NCBI GenBank assembly: GCA_946545675.1
Contig: CAMNNR010000006.1
Span: forward strand, 1-20,409
DNA: 20,409 bases
DNA from: an uncultured Thermoplasmata archaeon
GTDB taxonomy: Archaea; Thermoplasmatota; Thermoplasmata; Methanomassiliicoccales; Methanomethylophilaceae
Reading direction: 5' to 3'
Part shown: positions 1-7,675 of the stretch, in pieces
Layout of the letters: every line of letters starts with the position of its first letter
How positions within the stretch are numbered: the first letter of the stretch is position 1
The notes under the pieces: model-generated
Database searches by the model: none
Told to the model about the DNA's origin: nothing
Seen by the model: the letters and a program-made list of their open reading frames with translations, nothing else
Program-made: the position numbers and the translations under genes

Positions 1-825
1 GAGGAAGGCAACCTCACCGACCAGATCGAGGTGTTCGGCCTGCAGGGAGAGAGCCCCCTGCCTACCGACTGCACGTGCATCAAGAAGGAGGTCATCACCG
101 GGTTCCAGAACAGCGGGAAGGGGATGGTCATCGACATCACCTACAGCTACAACGACGAAGGCGTCGTCTCGATATCTGCTGAGAGGCACGGCGAACCCCT
201 CCCCGTCATAGAGGAGACTGTCCCCGCGGACCTCTCGTGGATGGACCGCCCTCCGGCCGAAAGGGCCTCCAACAAGAGGGTGGCCAAGAACGTGGCCATC
301 TGCGTGGACCTGTCGAAGAGCATGAAGGATTACCTGGAAGAGGTGCAGAGCGCCATCCGCAACTTCATCCTGGCATTCTCGGGAGAGTTCACCAAGATCT
401 CCCTCATAGGTTTCGGCGAGAAATCACGCATCCTCCTGCCCATGACCCTGGACGACGACGAGATCCTGGAGGCCGTGGACAACCTGAAGATCAACTCCTT
501 TGGAAGGGGCACCAGCGCCAACCCCTTCGACGAGATCAAGGAGGTCATGGAGACCGAGACCGGCGCCAAATACGCGATAATACTGACCGACGGGATCTGG
601 GGCAACCGCAACATAGCGGTCGACGAGGCACGCGAGTGCAGGAGCGAGATGATCAACGTCTTCGCCGTCGGGTTCGGGAAGGCCGACAGGTCCTTCCTCA
701 AACAGATAGCCACCCTCGACGAGGGTGCCATGTACACCACGATAAACAATCTGGGAAAGACGATCAACACGATAGCGACCGCGATCATTGACTGTCCGAC
801 TGCGATCATGGAGCATTTCAGGTGA
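1..825 (+). CDS. Hsp70-like protein fused to a C-terminal vWA domain (5' end outside window)
   Basis: The reading frame is open from the first base, so the N-terminus is missing; the GTG at 31 is internal. The first ~75 visible residues resemble the end of an Hsp70 substrate-binding beta domain. They contain the pattern IEVFGLQGESPLP followed by a strand ending YNDEGVVSISAE, which parallels FTVNDEGLITAYVE in the complete Hsp70 four genes downstream. A vWA domain follows from about residue 95 to the end, with a complete metal-ion-dependent adhesion site: D103-x-S105-x-S107 (DLSKS), T171 (GTSAN) and D197 (LTDG). vWA domains bind a divalent metal and contact protein partners. I infer a full Hsp70 (nucleotide-binding plus beta domain) whose helical lid is replaced by a vWA module. 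The stop lies 6 bases before the next start, so it is co-transcribed with the next four genes. The Hsp70 call rests on the C-terminal fragment only; the vWA call is firm. Confidence 0.82.
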   Translation, partial: EEGNLTDQIEVFGLQGESPLPTDCTCIKKEVITGFQNSGKGMVIDITYSYNDEGVVSISAERHGEPLPVIEETVPADLSWMDRPPAERASNKRVAKNVAICVDLSKSMKDYLEEVQSAIRNFILAFSGEFTKISLIGFGEKSRILLPMTLDDDEILEAVDNLKINSFGRGTSANPFDEIKEVMETETGAKYAIILTDGIWGNRNIAVDEARECRSEMINVFAVGFGKADRSFLKQIATLDEGAMYTTINNLGKTINTIATAIIDCPTAIMEHFR

Positions 826-831
826 GAGAGA

Positions 832-3800
832 ATGTCCGATGAAAGAGAGAACTACTGCAAACTCCTGGGTCTCAACCCCTTCAAGATAAGGGAGTATACC
901 GAGGAGGACATAGCCGCCCAAATCCGGACCACGGAGGAAAGGTGGACAAAAGAGGCCGAGTCCCAATCCGACAGGACCAAGAAGTACGAATTCAGCGAGT
1001 ACCTGCGGATGATGCCCGATATCAGGAGCACCATGGACAGCCCCATCCTACGCGAGGAGGAGTTCGAGAGCGCCAAGAAGATCCTCCAGCGCAAGGCTAC
1101 CAAGATCAGGCGCAGCGCCATCATCCTCCACGACGGAGGAGTGGTCATCCCCTCCAAAGCCGCTGAGGACCTGGCCAGCAAACTGAACTGGCCGGGAGTG
1201 GACGGCAGGACCATCATCCAGGCCTCGGGAGTCAAGACCGTTCCCACCCCCCATGGCACCGCCATATCCCTCACCACCGCATTCAGGATGCTCCAGGAAC
1301 TCGGATGTTACACCCCACACGAGTTCCTCAACCGCCTGATCTCGATGCCGGAACTCTCCCTGACCCTCAACAACGTCGACGAGAACACGCCCTACGACGA
1401 TGTCCGTCTCACCTTCGACACTGTTTACAGAAGGCTCAGCAACATCAAGACCGGGAAGATACCCAACCTCGACATCTACCTGCAGAACGTCAGGGGAGTC
1501 AAGAGCAGCCTGGCCACCGACGATAAGTTCGACGAGCTGATGGAATACTGCCGCTGCATGAAGGCCCTCGCCGGTGCATTCGAGCAGATGGAGGAGGACG
1601 CCGGCATGCCGTTCAGCCGGGCATACATCGACAACCTGATGGTCACCTACGTCAACGACACCGATGCCAACCCCGAACTGTGCATCAGGCTGCTGGAGGA
1701 GAAGTGCATCAACAGGCTCTACCCTGCCAACTTCAGCGAGAAGGACAGCGGTCTCGGGACCTGTCCCCACTGCCGCTCACTCATCAACACCGGACCCGAC
1801 AGCCAGTTCTGTCCCGAGTGCGGGGCCGCCATCAACGCCGTGTGCCCCGCCTGCGGTACCGCGCAGACCGCGGCCAACAACCTCTGGATCAAGTGCGGAG
1901 TGGAACTGGCCCCCGCTATGGCTAGGGCCAAGGCCTTCGAGGACAGCATATTCCGGCTTCTCACCGCCGGAATGACCCAGAGGGCGATGGATGAACTCTC
2001 CGGACTGGAAGGCGCCTTCCCCCTGTACGATTCCATCGGCACCCTCAAGGCCAAGATCCGCGAGTGCCACGAGAAGGTCAGCAACCTGGTGGAGACCGTC
2101 TCCTACGACTTCTCCAGCCTGAAGTACTACGACCTGAAGAAGACAGTGGAGCAGGGCAGGATCGACTTCCCCTCCCTGATGGAGAGGGAGGACGTCCGCA
2201 CCCGTTACGAGGAGGCCTGCAAGAAGGTCAGCGAAGCGGACGAACTCTGCGTCCGTGCGGCCACCAGGGACGGCGACGAGGCAGTGGAACTCTACATCAG
2301 CGCCTCCGAGATATGCCCCGACCACCCCGATGCGGTGGAGATGCTCAGGCACTATCCTCCAGAGGGTCCCGGAGATGCGGAGGTCCAGACCAACGTCGAC
2401 ATCATCGAGCTCAGGTACGCCGTTCCCGAGGAGAGGAGGGGTATGACCTTCTGCATCTACAGAAGCGAGGGAACCTACCCCGAAGTGGACCAGTCCACCA
2501 AGCCCCTGGCGGAGATCGAGGGCTGGACATACTCCGACAAGACCGCTGTGCCAGGCGTCGAATACTTCTACAAGATTTACTCCAAGAGATGGGGGATCCT
2601 CTCCGAGGAATTCGCCAAATGCGGACCCGCCCTGGTCTTGGGAGAGGTCACCAACGTGGAGTTCGAGAACACCGACGACGGATTCAAGATCACCTACCTG
2701 GAACCCCGCGGTGCGGCACGTGTCCGCATCTGGAGAAAAGAGGCGGGACTCGCCGCCGGTACCGGGGACGAGGACGAACTCTTCCACGACAACAACGGTA
2801 CGGTCTACGACACCGGCCTGGAAGGAGGCATGACCTACTCCTACCTCTTCGTCGCCGAATACGAGGTCAACGGAAACACCGAGCGTTCCTACGGTACCGT
2901 GTTCTCCGGAACCACCGCGGCCCTGCCGCAGCCCGTGAAGGACCTGACCATCCGCTGGGACAGGAAGCACGGCACGTACATCGCGAGCTGGACCGGTCCC
3001 CTGAGCGCGACCCTGTACTACTCTACTATGAAGAGGGAGATCCCCCGCGGCCACATGTCCGCCAAAGAACTCCCCGGTATCATGACCCGCATCGACCCCC
3101 TGGAGACCGAGGATGGGGTGTTCCGCTTCACCCTTCCGCAGGCCACGGTGCTCTACGTGTACCCTGTCCTCACCTCGGGGAACACCGCGGTGGTGGGCAA
3201 GGAGTTCGTCCTGGCCAACCTGCACCCCTTCAGGAACCTCACCAAGACACTGGAGGGAAACACCTGCAGACTCAGCATGGAATGGCCCGACGAGGCCGAG
3301 GCGGCTGCCGTGGAGATCCTCCGCAGGAAGGCCGACGGCACCGAAGAGACCGAGGAACTGGAGATCACCCGCACTGACTACGACAACGACGGCTTCGTGG
3401 AGTTCCAGCTCGGCGGTTCCGCCAACACGGATGTGGCGGTCTATGCCGTCTACACCATCGAGAACGAGGCGAGGAGGTCCATCGGACTCAACACCAGCAT
3501 ATTCTCCGGCGAATCCTGCAAGGTCGACTACGTCGTCAGCACCTCAGCCGTCAAGGGAGACCGTAAGAAGACGAGGCTGGAGATATCCTTCAACTGCCCC
3601 GGGGAGACCGTCATCCCCCGCTGCGTCATGGTCCTCACCGACCAGGGGATCCCCCTCAGGCAGAGGGACGGTGAGGTGGTCTGGGAATCCGACGACCCCA
3701 TAATACTCTCGAACGGAAGGGCGGACTGCTCCTTCGTCATGGGCAAGGAGGAGGTGGACCTCAGCAGGATGAGGCTCTTCTTCCCCGACAAGAGGAATTA

Positions 3801-3846
3801 CAACAAATACCGTTTCGTACACCCCATTTACAACAGGAGGAAGTGA
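832..3846 (+). CDS. J-like, zinc-ribbon and fibronectin-III-repeat protein of the Hsp70 operon
   Basis: This 1004-residue protein has no signal peptide or membrane segment, so it should be cytoplasmic. Residues 1-70 (NYCKLLGLNPF followed by charged helices) resemble a divergent J-domain, but the HPD tripeptide that stimulates Hsp70 ATPase is absent. Residues 311-330 form a zinc ribbon (C311-x2-C314, C327-x2-C330). A second ribbon begins at C338-x2-C341 but has W352 where the third cysteine is expected, then C355, so it is probably degenerate. A helical stretch of about 150 residues follows. From about residue 520 to the end there are several beta-rich repeats of fibronectin type III character, with phrases such as ITYLEPRGAARVRIWRK and DTGLEGGMTYSYLFVAEY. 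It starts 6 bases after the Hsp70-vWA gene and ends 1 base before the GTPase start. I infer a scaffold or adaptor that brings clients or partners to the Hsp70s. I do not recognise a named family for the whole protein. Confidence 0.8.
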   Translation: MSDERENYCKLLGLNPFKIREYTEEDIAAQIRTTEERWTKEAESQSDRTKKYEFSEYLRMMPDIRSTMDSPILREEEFESAKKILQRKATKIRRSAIILHDGGVVIPSKAAEDLASKLNWPGVDGRTIIQASGVKTVPTPHGTAISLTTAFRMLQELGCYTPHEFLNRLISMPELSLTLNNVDENTPYDDVRLTFDTVYRRLSNIKTGKIPNLDIYLQNVRGVKSSLATDDKFDELMEYCRCMKALAGAFEQMEEDAGMPFSRAYIDNLMVTYVNDTDANPELCIRLLEEKCINRLYPANFSEKDSGLGTCPHCRSLINTGPDSQFCPECGAAINAVCPACGTAQTAANNLWIKCGVELAPAMARAKAFEDSIFRLLTAGMTQRAMDELSGLEGAFPLYDSIGTLKAKIRECHEKVSNLVETVSYDFSSLKYYDLKKTVEQGRIDFPSLMEREDVRTRYEEACKKVSEADELCVRAATRDGDEAVELYISASEICPDHPDAVEMLRHYPPEGPGDAEVQTNVDIIELRYAVPEERRGMTFCIYRSEGTYPEVDQSTKPLAEIEGWTYSDKTAVPGVEYFYKIYSKRWGILSEEFAKCGPALVLGEVTNVEFENTDDGFKITYLEPRGAARVRIWRKEAGLAAGTGDEDELFHDNNGTVYDTGLEGGMTYSYLFVAEYEVNGNTERSYGTVFSGTTAALPQPVKDLTIRWDRKHGTYIASWTGPLSATLYYSTMKREIPRGHMSAKELPGIMTRIDPLETEDGVFRFTLPQATVLYVYPVLTSGNTAVVGKEFVLANLHPFRNLTKTLEGNTCRLSMEWPDEAEAAAVEILRRKADGTEETEELEITRTDYDNDGFVEFQLGGSANTDVAVYAVYTIENEARRSIGLNTSIFSGESCKVDYVVSTSAVKGDRKKTRLEISFNCPGETVIPRCVMVLTDQGIPLRQRDGEVVWESDDPIILSNGRADCSFVMGKEEVDLSRMRLFFPDKRNYNKYRFVHPIYNRRK

Positions 3847-3847
3847 G

Positions 3848-5086
3848 ATGGCGAAGAAGAATACAATCAGGTACATCTGTCCCTGCTGCTACGCCAGCAT
3901 CGACCTCGAACAGATACACTACGCATGCACCAATCCTGACTGTGCCAGGACCTTCCTGGAACACTGTTCGCAGACCGAACGCAGGCGTTACGGTTCCAGC
4001 TTCAAACCCGGGGAGGAGATCGACGTCGAGAAGTCCGACTACCTGCAGATCGACCCCAGGAGCCCGGAGGCCATCACCACCCCCGACCACATCATCCGCG
4101 GGTCCTCCAACGGGGCCTGCGACATATGCAGGAACAAGAACACGATCAAACTGTGTCCCAACTGCCACGAGCCCATAAACCAGGGCGCGGAGGAAGGTAC
4201 CACCATCTTCGTGGTCATGGGAACCGAGGGGTGCGGGAAGAGCCACTACCTCGCCTCCCTGGTGAAGACCCTGGAGGAGATGTACCCCAAGGAGTTCGAT
4301 CTCCCCTTCGAAGCGGCCAGCCAGAAGACCGTCGAGAAGTTCGACAAGGAATACCGCAAGAAGGTGTTCGTCGACGGCCTGTGCCTCCCGCCCACCGAAT
4401 CCTACAGCATCACCGAGACCCGCAACCCCCTGCTGTACAACCTCGGCGGCCCCGAGCGCGCGGTGAACCGCACCGTGGCGTTCATAGACACCTCGGGCAG
4501 GGACCTCGACCTCACAGACAAGCTCTCGTTCCTCAACGTGAGCACCTACATCTCGGGTGCCTCAGGCATCCTCTTCCTGGTGGATCCCATGCAGCTTCCC
4601 CTCGTGAGGAAACGTCTGGGTCTTCCCACTTCGGAAGGCGAGTTCGCCGACATGGCGGACACCCTGAACTACATCTCGGAGATCATCCGCGACAAGAACA
4701 AGATGCGTCCCAAGGACGATATCGGGATCCCCCTCGCGGTGGTACTGACGAAGGTCGACCTGCTCATCAGGTCCGCCTCTGGATCGGAGGACGAGGACGC
4801 CCTCATCGGTCCCGAGTCCTCCCTGCACATACCCCGCGAGGAGGGAGTGACCGACGAGGTCAGCATAAACCAGATCAGCGCGGAGATCGAAGAATACCTC
4901 CGCCGCAACATCGGCCAGGAGTTCCTGGACGAGGTCAACCGTTATACAAGGCACAACTACTTCGCCGTATCGGCGATCGGAAGCGACCCAGAAGAGGGTA
5001 AGCTTATCAAAGGGGTCGTACCATACAGGGTTGAAGACCCTGTGATATGGTTCCTTAATTCTAACAAGAGGAGGAGATGGTTTTGA
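3848..5086 (+). CDS. P-loop GTPase with two N-terminal zinc ribbons
   Basis: The protein has 412 residues. A first zinc ribbon uses C11-x2-C14 and C27-x4-C32; a second uses C91-x2-C94 and C103-x2-C106. The P-loop domain follows: G1 motif GTEGCGKS at 125-132, a DxxG-like G3 (DTSGRD, 214-219), G4 TKVD at 301-304 after a hydrophobic strand, and a G5-like VSA at 374-376. These motifs fit a TRAFAC-type GTPase. The overall look resembles the 'double-GTPase' (DO-GTPase) group known from multi-component conflict systems, but that narrower assignment is inference from memory. The start is fixed by GGAGG at 3836-3840, seven bases upstream of ATG and inside the end of the previous gene. The stop TGA overlaps a TTG start of the next gene. 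It probably acts as the nucleotide-dependent switch of the Hsp70 operon, with the zinc ribbons contacting protein or nucleic acid. Confidence 0.85.
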   Translation: MAKKNTIRYICPCCYASIDLEQIHYACTNPDCARTFLEHCSQTERRRYGSSFKPGEEIDVEKSDYLQIDPRSPEAITTPDHIIRGSSNGACDICRNKNTIKLCPNCHEPINQGAEEGTTIFVVMGTEGCGKSHYLASLVKTLEEMYPKEFDLPFEAASQKTVEKFDKEYRKKVFVDGLCLPPTESYSITETRNPLLYNLGGPERAVNRTVAFIDTSGRDLDLTDKLSFLNVSTYISGASGILFLVDPMQLPLVRKRLGLPTSEGEFADMADTLNYISEIIRDKNKMRPKDDIGIPLAVVLTKVDLLIRSASGSEDEDALIGPESSLHIPREEGVTDEVSINQISAEIEEYLRRNIGQEFLDEVNRYTRHNYFAVSAIGSDPEEGKLIKGVVPYRVEDPVIWFLNSNKRRRWF

Positions 5087-5949
5087 GCGAAGAACAGACC
5101 AAACTGATTAACGAAGAAGATGCTGCATCCGAAAAGAAGAAGGGCAGCGCCTCCGCCAAGAGAGTGAACAACTCCAAAGAACTCTATGCGAAGATCCAGG
5201 AAATCACAGCGGCGACCCAGAAGATTGTCGAGGAGACCAACGGTACCACGATGAGGTCCGTACAGGACCTCAAGAGTACCACAATGAAGTCCGTACAGGA
5301 CCTCAAGGCGTCCACCGACGTGGTTGCCACGACGGTCATCGACATCAGGGACGAACTCACGAAGCTCTCGGACGAATTCATCATCCTCTCCAACCGCTTG
5401 GACGACATACAGGGTCCGGTGGATATCGAAGAGAGCGTCAGCACCCCCCAGCCCGCCGAGGCCGAACAGATCCAGGCCGGCGACCTGTCGAGGGATGCAC
5501 TCGACAACTTCAAGAAACAGATCTCCGCGAGGGATGCGGAACTCAGCAACAAGAAGTTCTCCAACCTCATGGAGAGGATGTGTCTCATGAGGGAGGATTA
5601 CGCCACCCTCACCAGGAACATCCGCAAGGATGTCAACTCCTTCACCGCCGCAGAGGTCCTCAGTTCCTTCGAGGCATACCTCATCGACATGGAGAACATG
5701 CTCTACGACGCAGGCATCGTCATCGGCCCCTACGGAAAGGACGGCGACCAGGTCGATGTGGCCCACCAGAGGATCGTCGGCATCGTCAACACGACCGACC
5801 CCTCCAAGAACGGCACCGTGGCGACCAGGCTCACGGACGGGTACGAATACAACGGACGTGCCCTCGTGAAAGAGAAAGTAAACGTTTATAAGGTAGCTGA
5901 ACCAGCACCTAAGAAGTCAGAAGACGAGATCATGGAGATCCTCGGCTGA
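5083..5949 (+). CDS. GrpE-like nucleotide exchange factor with long coiled coil
   Basis: GrpE proteins are exchange factors that release ADP from Hsp70. The last ~110 residues follow the GrpE layout: helices (EAYLIDMENMLYDAGIVIG), then a region resembling the GrpE beta domain (VDVAHQRIVGIV, later DGYEYNGRALVKEKVNVYK, which matches the 'GY...gR.lr...V.V' GrpE signature). The first ~170 residues are mostly charged helix, as in the GrpE dimer stalk, and include two tandem 11-residue units. At about 288 residues it is clearly longer than usual GrpE (about 200). I chose TTG at 5083: GGAGG at 5070-5074 lies 8 bases before it but only 2 bases before the ATG at 5077. This TTG overlaps the GTPase stop (TTGA), implying translational coupling, and gives MSEEQ, echoing MSEEY of the next gene. 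ATG 5077 would add two residues. It is encoded directly before the Hsp70 it most likely serves. Confidence 0.78.
   Translation: MSEEQTKLINEEDAASEKKKGSASAKRVNNSKELYAKIQEITAATQKIVEETNGTTMRSVQDLKSTTMKSVQDLKASTDVVATTVIDIRDELTKLSDEFIILSNRLDDIQGPVDIEESVSTPQPAEAEQIQAGDLSRDALDNFKKQISARDAELSNKKFSNLMERMCLMREDYATLTRNIRKDVNSFTAAEVLSSFEAYLIDMENMLYDAGIVIGPYGKDGDQVDVAHQRIVGIVNTTDPSKNGTVATRLTDGYEYNGRALVKEKVNVYKVAEPAPKKSEDEIMEILG
5245..5310 (+). repeat. Tandem 33-bp repeat inside the GrpE-like gene
   Basis: Two adjacent 33-base units (5245-5277 and 5278-5310) encode TTMRSVQDLKS and TTMKSVQDLKA. They differ at only a few bases. The 11-residue period is the hendecad spacing found in coiled coils, so the duplication lengthens the helical stalk without changing the frame. 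Confidence 0.85.
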
Positions 5950-5969
5950 AATGGGACAGTGGTTAACAA

Positions 5970-7604
5970 ATGAGCGAAGAATACAACATAGGCATCGACC
6001 TAGGTACCACCTATTCCTGCCTTGCTTACATAGACGACTCCGGCAATCCCGTGGTCGAGAAGAACTACGAGCAGGAGGACACTACCCCCTCCGTCATCCT
6101 TTTCAACGACGTGGGGGAGAGGATTGTCGGATCACCCGCCAAGGACATGTTCCTGATGTACAACAACGACAGGTTCATCCTCGACATCAAGAGGAAGATG
6201 GGTTCCGATTACTCCGTCAACATCGACGGGACCGTTCACACCCCTACCACCCTATCATCGATCATCCTCACGAAGCTCCTGAGGGATTTCGAATACGCCC
6301 ACGGACTGGACAACAACAGCATCAAGAAGGCTGTCATCACCGTCCCCGCCTACTTCGGACAGGAGGAGAGGGAAGCCACTGTCAACGCAGGAAAGATCGC
6401 CGGATTGGATGAGGTCAACATCCTCAACGAGCCCACCGCCGCAGCCATCTGCTTCGGTTTCGGCAACAACGCCGAGGGCGATTCAAAGAAGGTCCTGGTA
6501 TACGACCTGGGAGGAGGTACCTTCGATGTCACCATCCTCCAGATCGACGGGAAGACGTTCACGGCCATCGCCACCGACGGAGAGAGGCTTCTGGGAGGAA
6601 AGGACTGGGACGACGCGCTCAAGAGGATCCTCATCCCCAAGATAGCGGAGATGAGCGGCCTTACCGAAGAGGAGATCGAGGCTGACAGGGACATCATGGA
6701 CAAACTCATCTTCGACTCCGAGGACCTCAAGAAAAGGCTCTCTACCTCCGAATCCACCAGAGGGGCCATGAGTATCGGCGGAAGGAGGGTGGTCTACACA
6801 GTCACCCGCGAGGAGTTCGAGGAGGCCACCAAGCCCCTGCTCGAGGAGACCATCAACAAGGTCAGCGAGGTCCTTGATTCCAAGAACCTCACCGTCGCGG
6901 ACATCGATGCGTTCCTCCTGGTCGGGGGTTCGTCCAAGATGCCCCAGGTCAAGAACGCCATCGTCGAGAAGTTCCCCGGAGCGACCGTCAAGATCTATGA
7001 CCCAGAGCAGTCGATCGCGAAAGGTGCGGCGGTATACAGCAGGTCCATCAACGTCCTGCACGACGCAGGCACCAAGCTCGAACAGCTCCCCGACAACGAG
7101 GCCCCCGCAGATGCAGCTGAGAAGTCCCAGATGCTCGACGAGATCGCCAAGGAGACCAAGGACGCCATCGTCGTCCACAACGTCCTCTCCAAATCCTTCG
7201 GTGTGAAGGTACAGGACGAGAGCGGAAACGAATACGTCTCCAACATCATCTTCAGGAACGAGACCCTGCCCATCGTGAACAGCAAGACCTACCGCCCCAG
7301 GGTGGACGGTCAGATCTCCATCGACGTCGAGATCTACGAGGACAACGCACGCAAGGTCAACGACGAGATGAGGACCGACCTCTCCGAGGCAAACCTCATC
7401 GGTTCGTTCTCGATGAAACTGCCCGAGGACGTCACCACGTCCACGCCCATCAAGATCCGCTTCACCGTCAACGACGAGGGACTGATCACGGCATACGTGG
7501 AGTGTCTCAACGAGCACACAGACTACCAGCTGAAGACCAAGATCACCATGTCCGACGAGGAGATCGCGAAATACCGCAGCATCGTCGAGGCAAGCAACAG
7601 CTGA
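5970..7604 (+). CDS. Lidless DnaK-like Hsp70
   Basis: This is an ATP-dependent chaperone of 544 residues, against about 610-640 for ordinary DnaK. The nucleotide-binding domain looks complete: phosphate-1 IGIDLGTTYS (7-16), catalytic lysine in IKRKMG (K74 region), the VPAYF proline (126), NEPTAAA (153-159), phosphate-2 DLGGGTFD (179-186) and adenosine motif VGGSSKMP (318-325). It should therefore bind and hydrolyse ATP. Between this domain and the beta substrate domain there is an acidic insertion (about 364-400), and the usual DVLLLDV linker is replaced by IVVHNVL. The beta substrate domain covers about 405-525. The protein then ends after a short tail, with no alpha-helical lid. The start is 20 bases after the GrpE-like stop, with no clear Shine-Dalgarno. 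It is the last gene of the operon, followed by a hairpin terminator. The organism probably has a separate housekeeping DnaK elsewhere; that is inference. Confidence 0.93.
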   Translation: MSEEYNIGIDLGTTYSCLAYIDDSGNPVVEKNYEQEDTTPSVILFNDVGERIVGSPAKDMFLMYNNDRFILDIKRKMGSDYSVNIDGTVHTPTTLSSIILTKLLRDFEYAHGLDNNSIKKAVITVPAYFGQEEREATVNAGKIAGLDEVNILNEPTAAAICFGFGNNAEGDSKKVLVYDLGGGTFDVTILQIDGKTFTAIATDGERLLGGKDWDDALKRILIPKIAEMSGLTEEEIEADRDIMDKLIFDSEDLKKRLSTSESTRGAMSIGGRRVVYTVTREEFEEATKPLLEETINKVSEVLDSKNLTVADIDAFLLVGGSSKMPQVKNAIVEKFPGATVKIYDPEQSIAKGAAVYSRSINVLHDAGTKLEQLPDNEAPADAAEKSQMLDEIAKETKDAIVVHNVLSKSFGVKVQDESGNEYVSNIIFRNETLPIVNSKTYRPRVDGQISIDVEIYEDNARKVNDEMRTDLSEANLIGSFSMKLPEDVTTSTPIKIRFTVNDEGLITAYVECLNEHTDYQLKTKITMSDEEIAKYRSIVEASNS

Positions 7605-7624
7605 AACCGATTAAGATCACAGGT

Positions 7625-7667
7625 CGGTTCGTCCGCCCCAACGGCAGACGGACCGTCCTCAATTTTT
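7625..7667 (+). terminator. Hairpin and T-run ending the Hsp70 operon
   Basis: Thirteen-base arms at 7625-7637 and 7643-7655 pair with one G-T wobble and one mismatch around a 5-base loop. TTTTT follows at 7663-7667. The hairpin begins 20 bases after the Hsp70 stop and sits before the convergent pseudouridine synthase gene. Archaeal termination depends mainly on the U-tract, so the hairpin may instead protect the mRNA 3' end. Confidence 0.7.
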
Positions 7668-7675
7668 CTAAAACA

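Noticed and set aside
1777-3377. Open frames of more than 400 codons on both strands over the FN3 protein gene
   Set aside because: Their translations are low in motif content and rich in Arg/Gly/His or Val/Gly; they mirror codon bias of the real gene, which has domain matches and a proper start.
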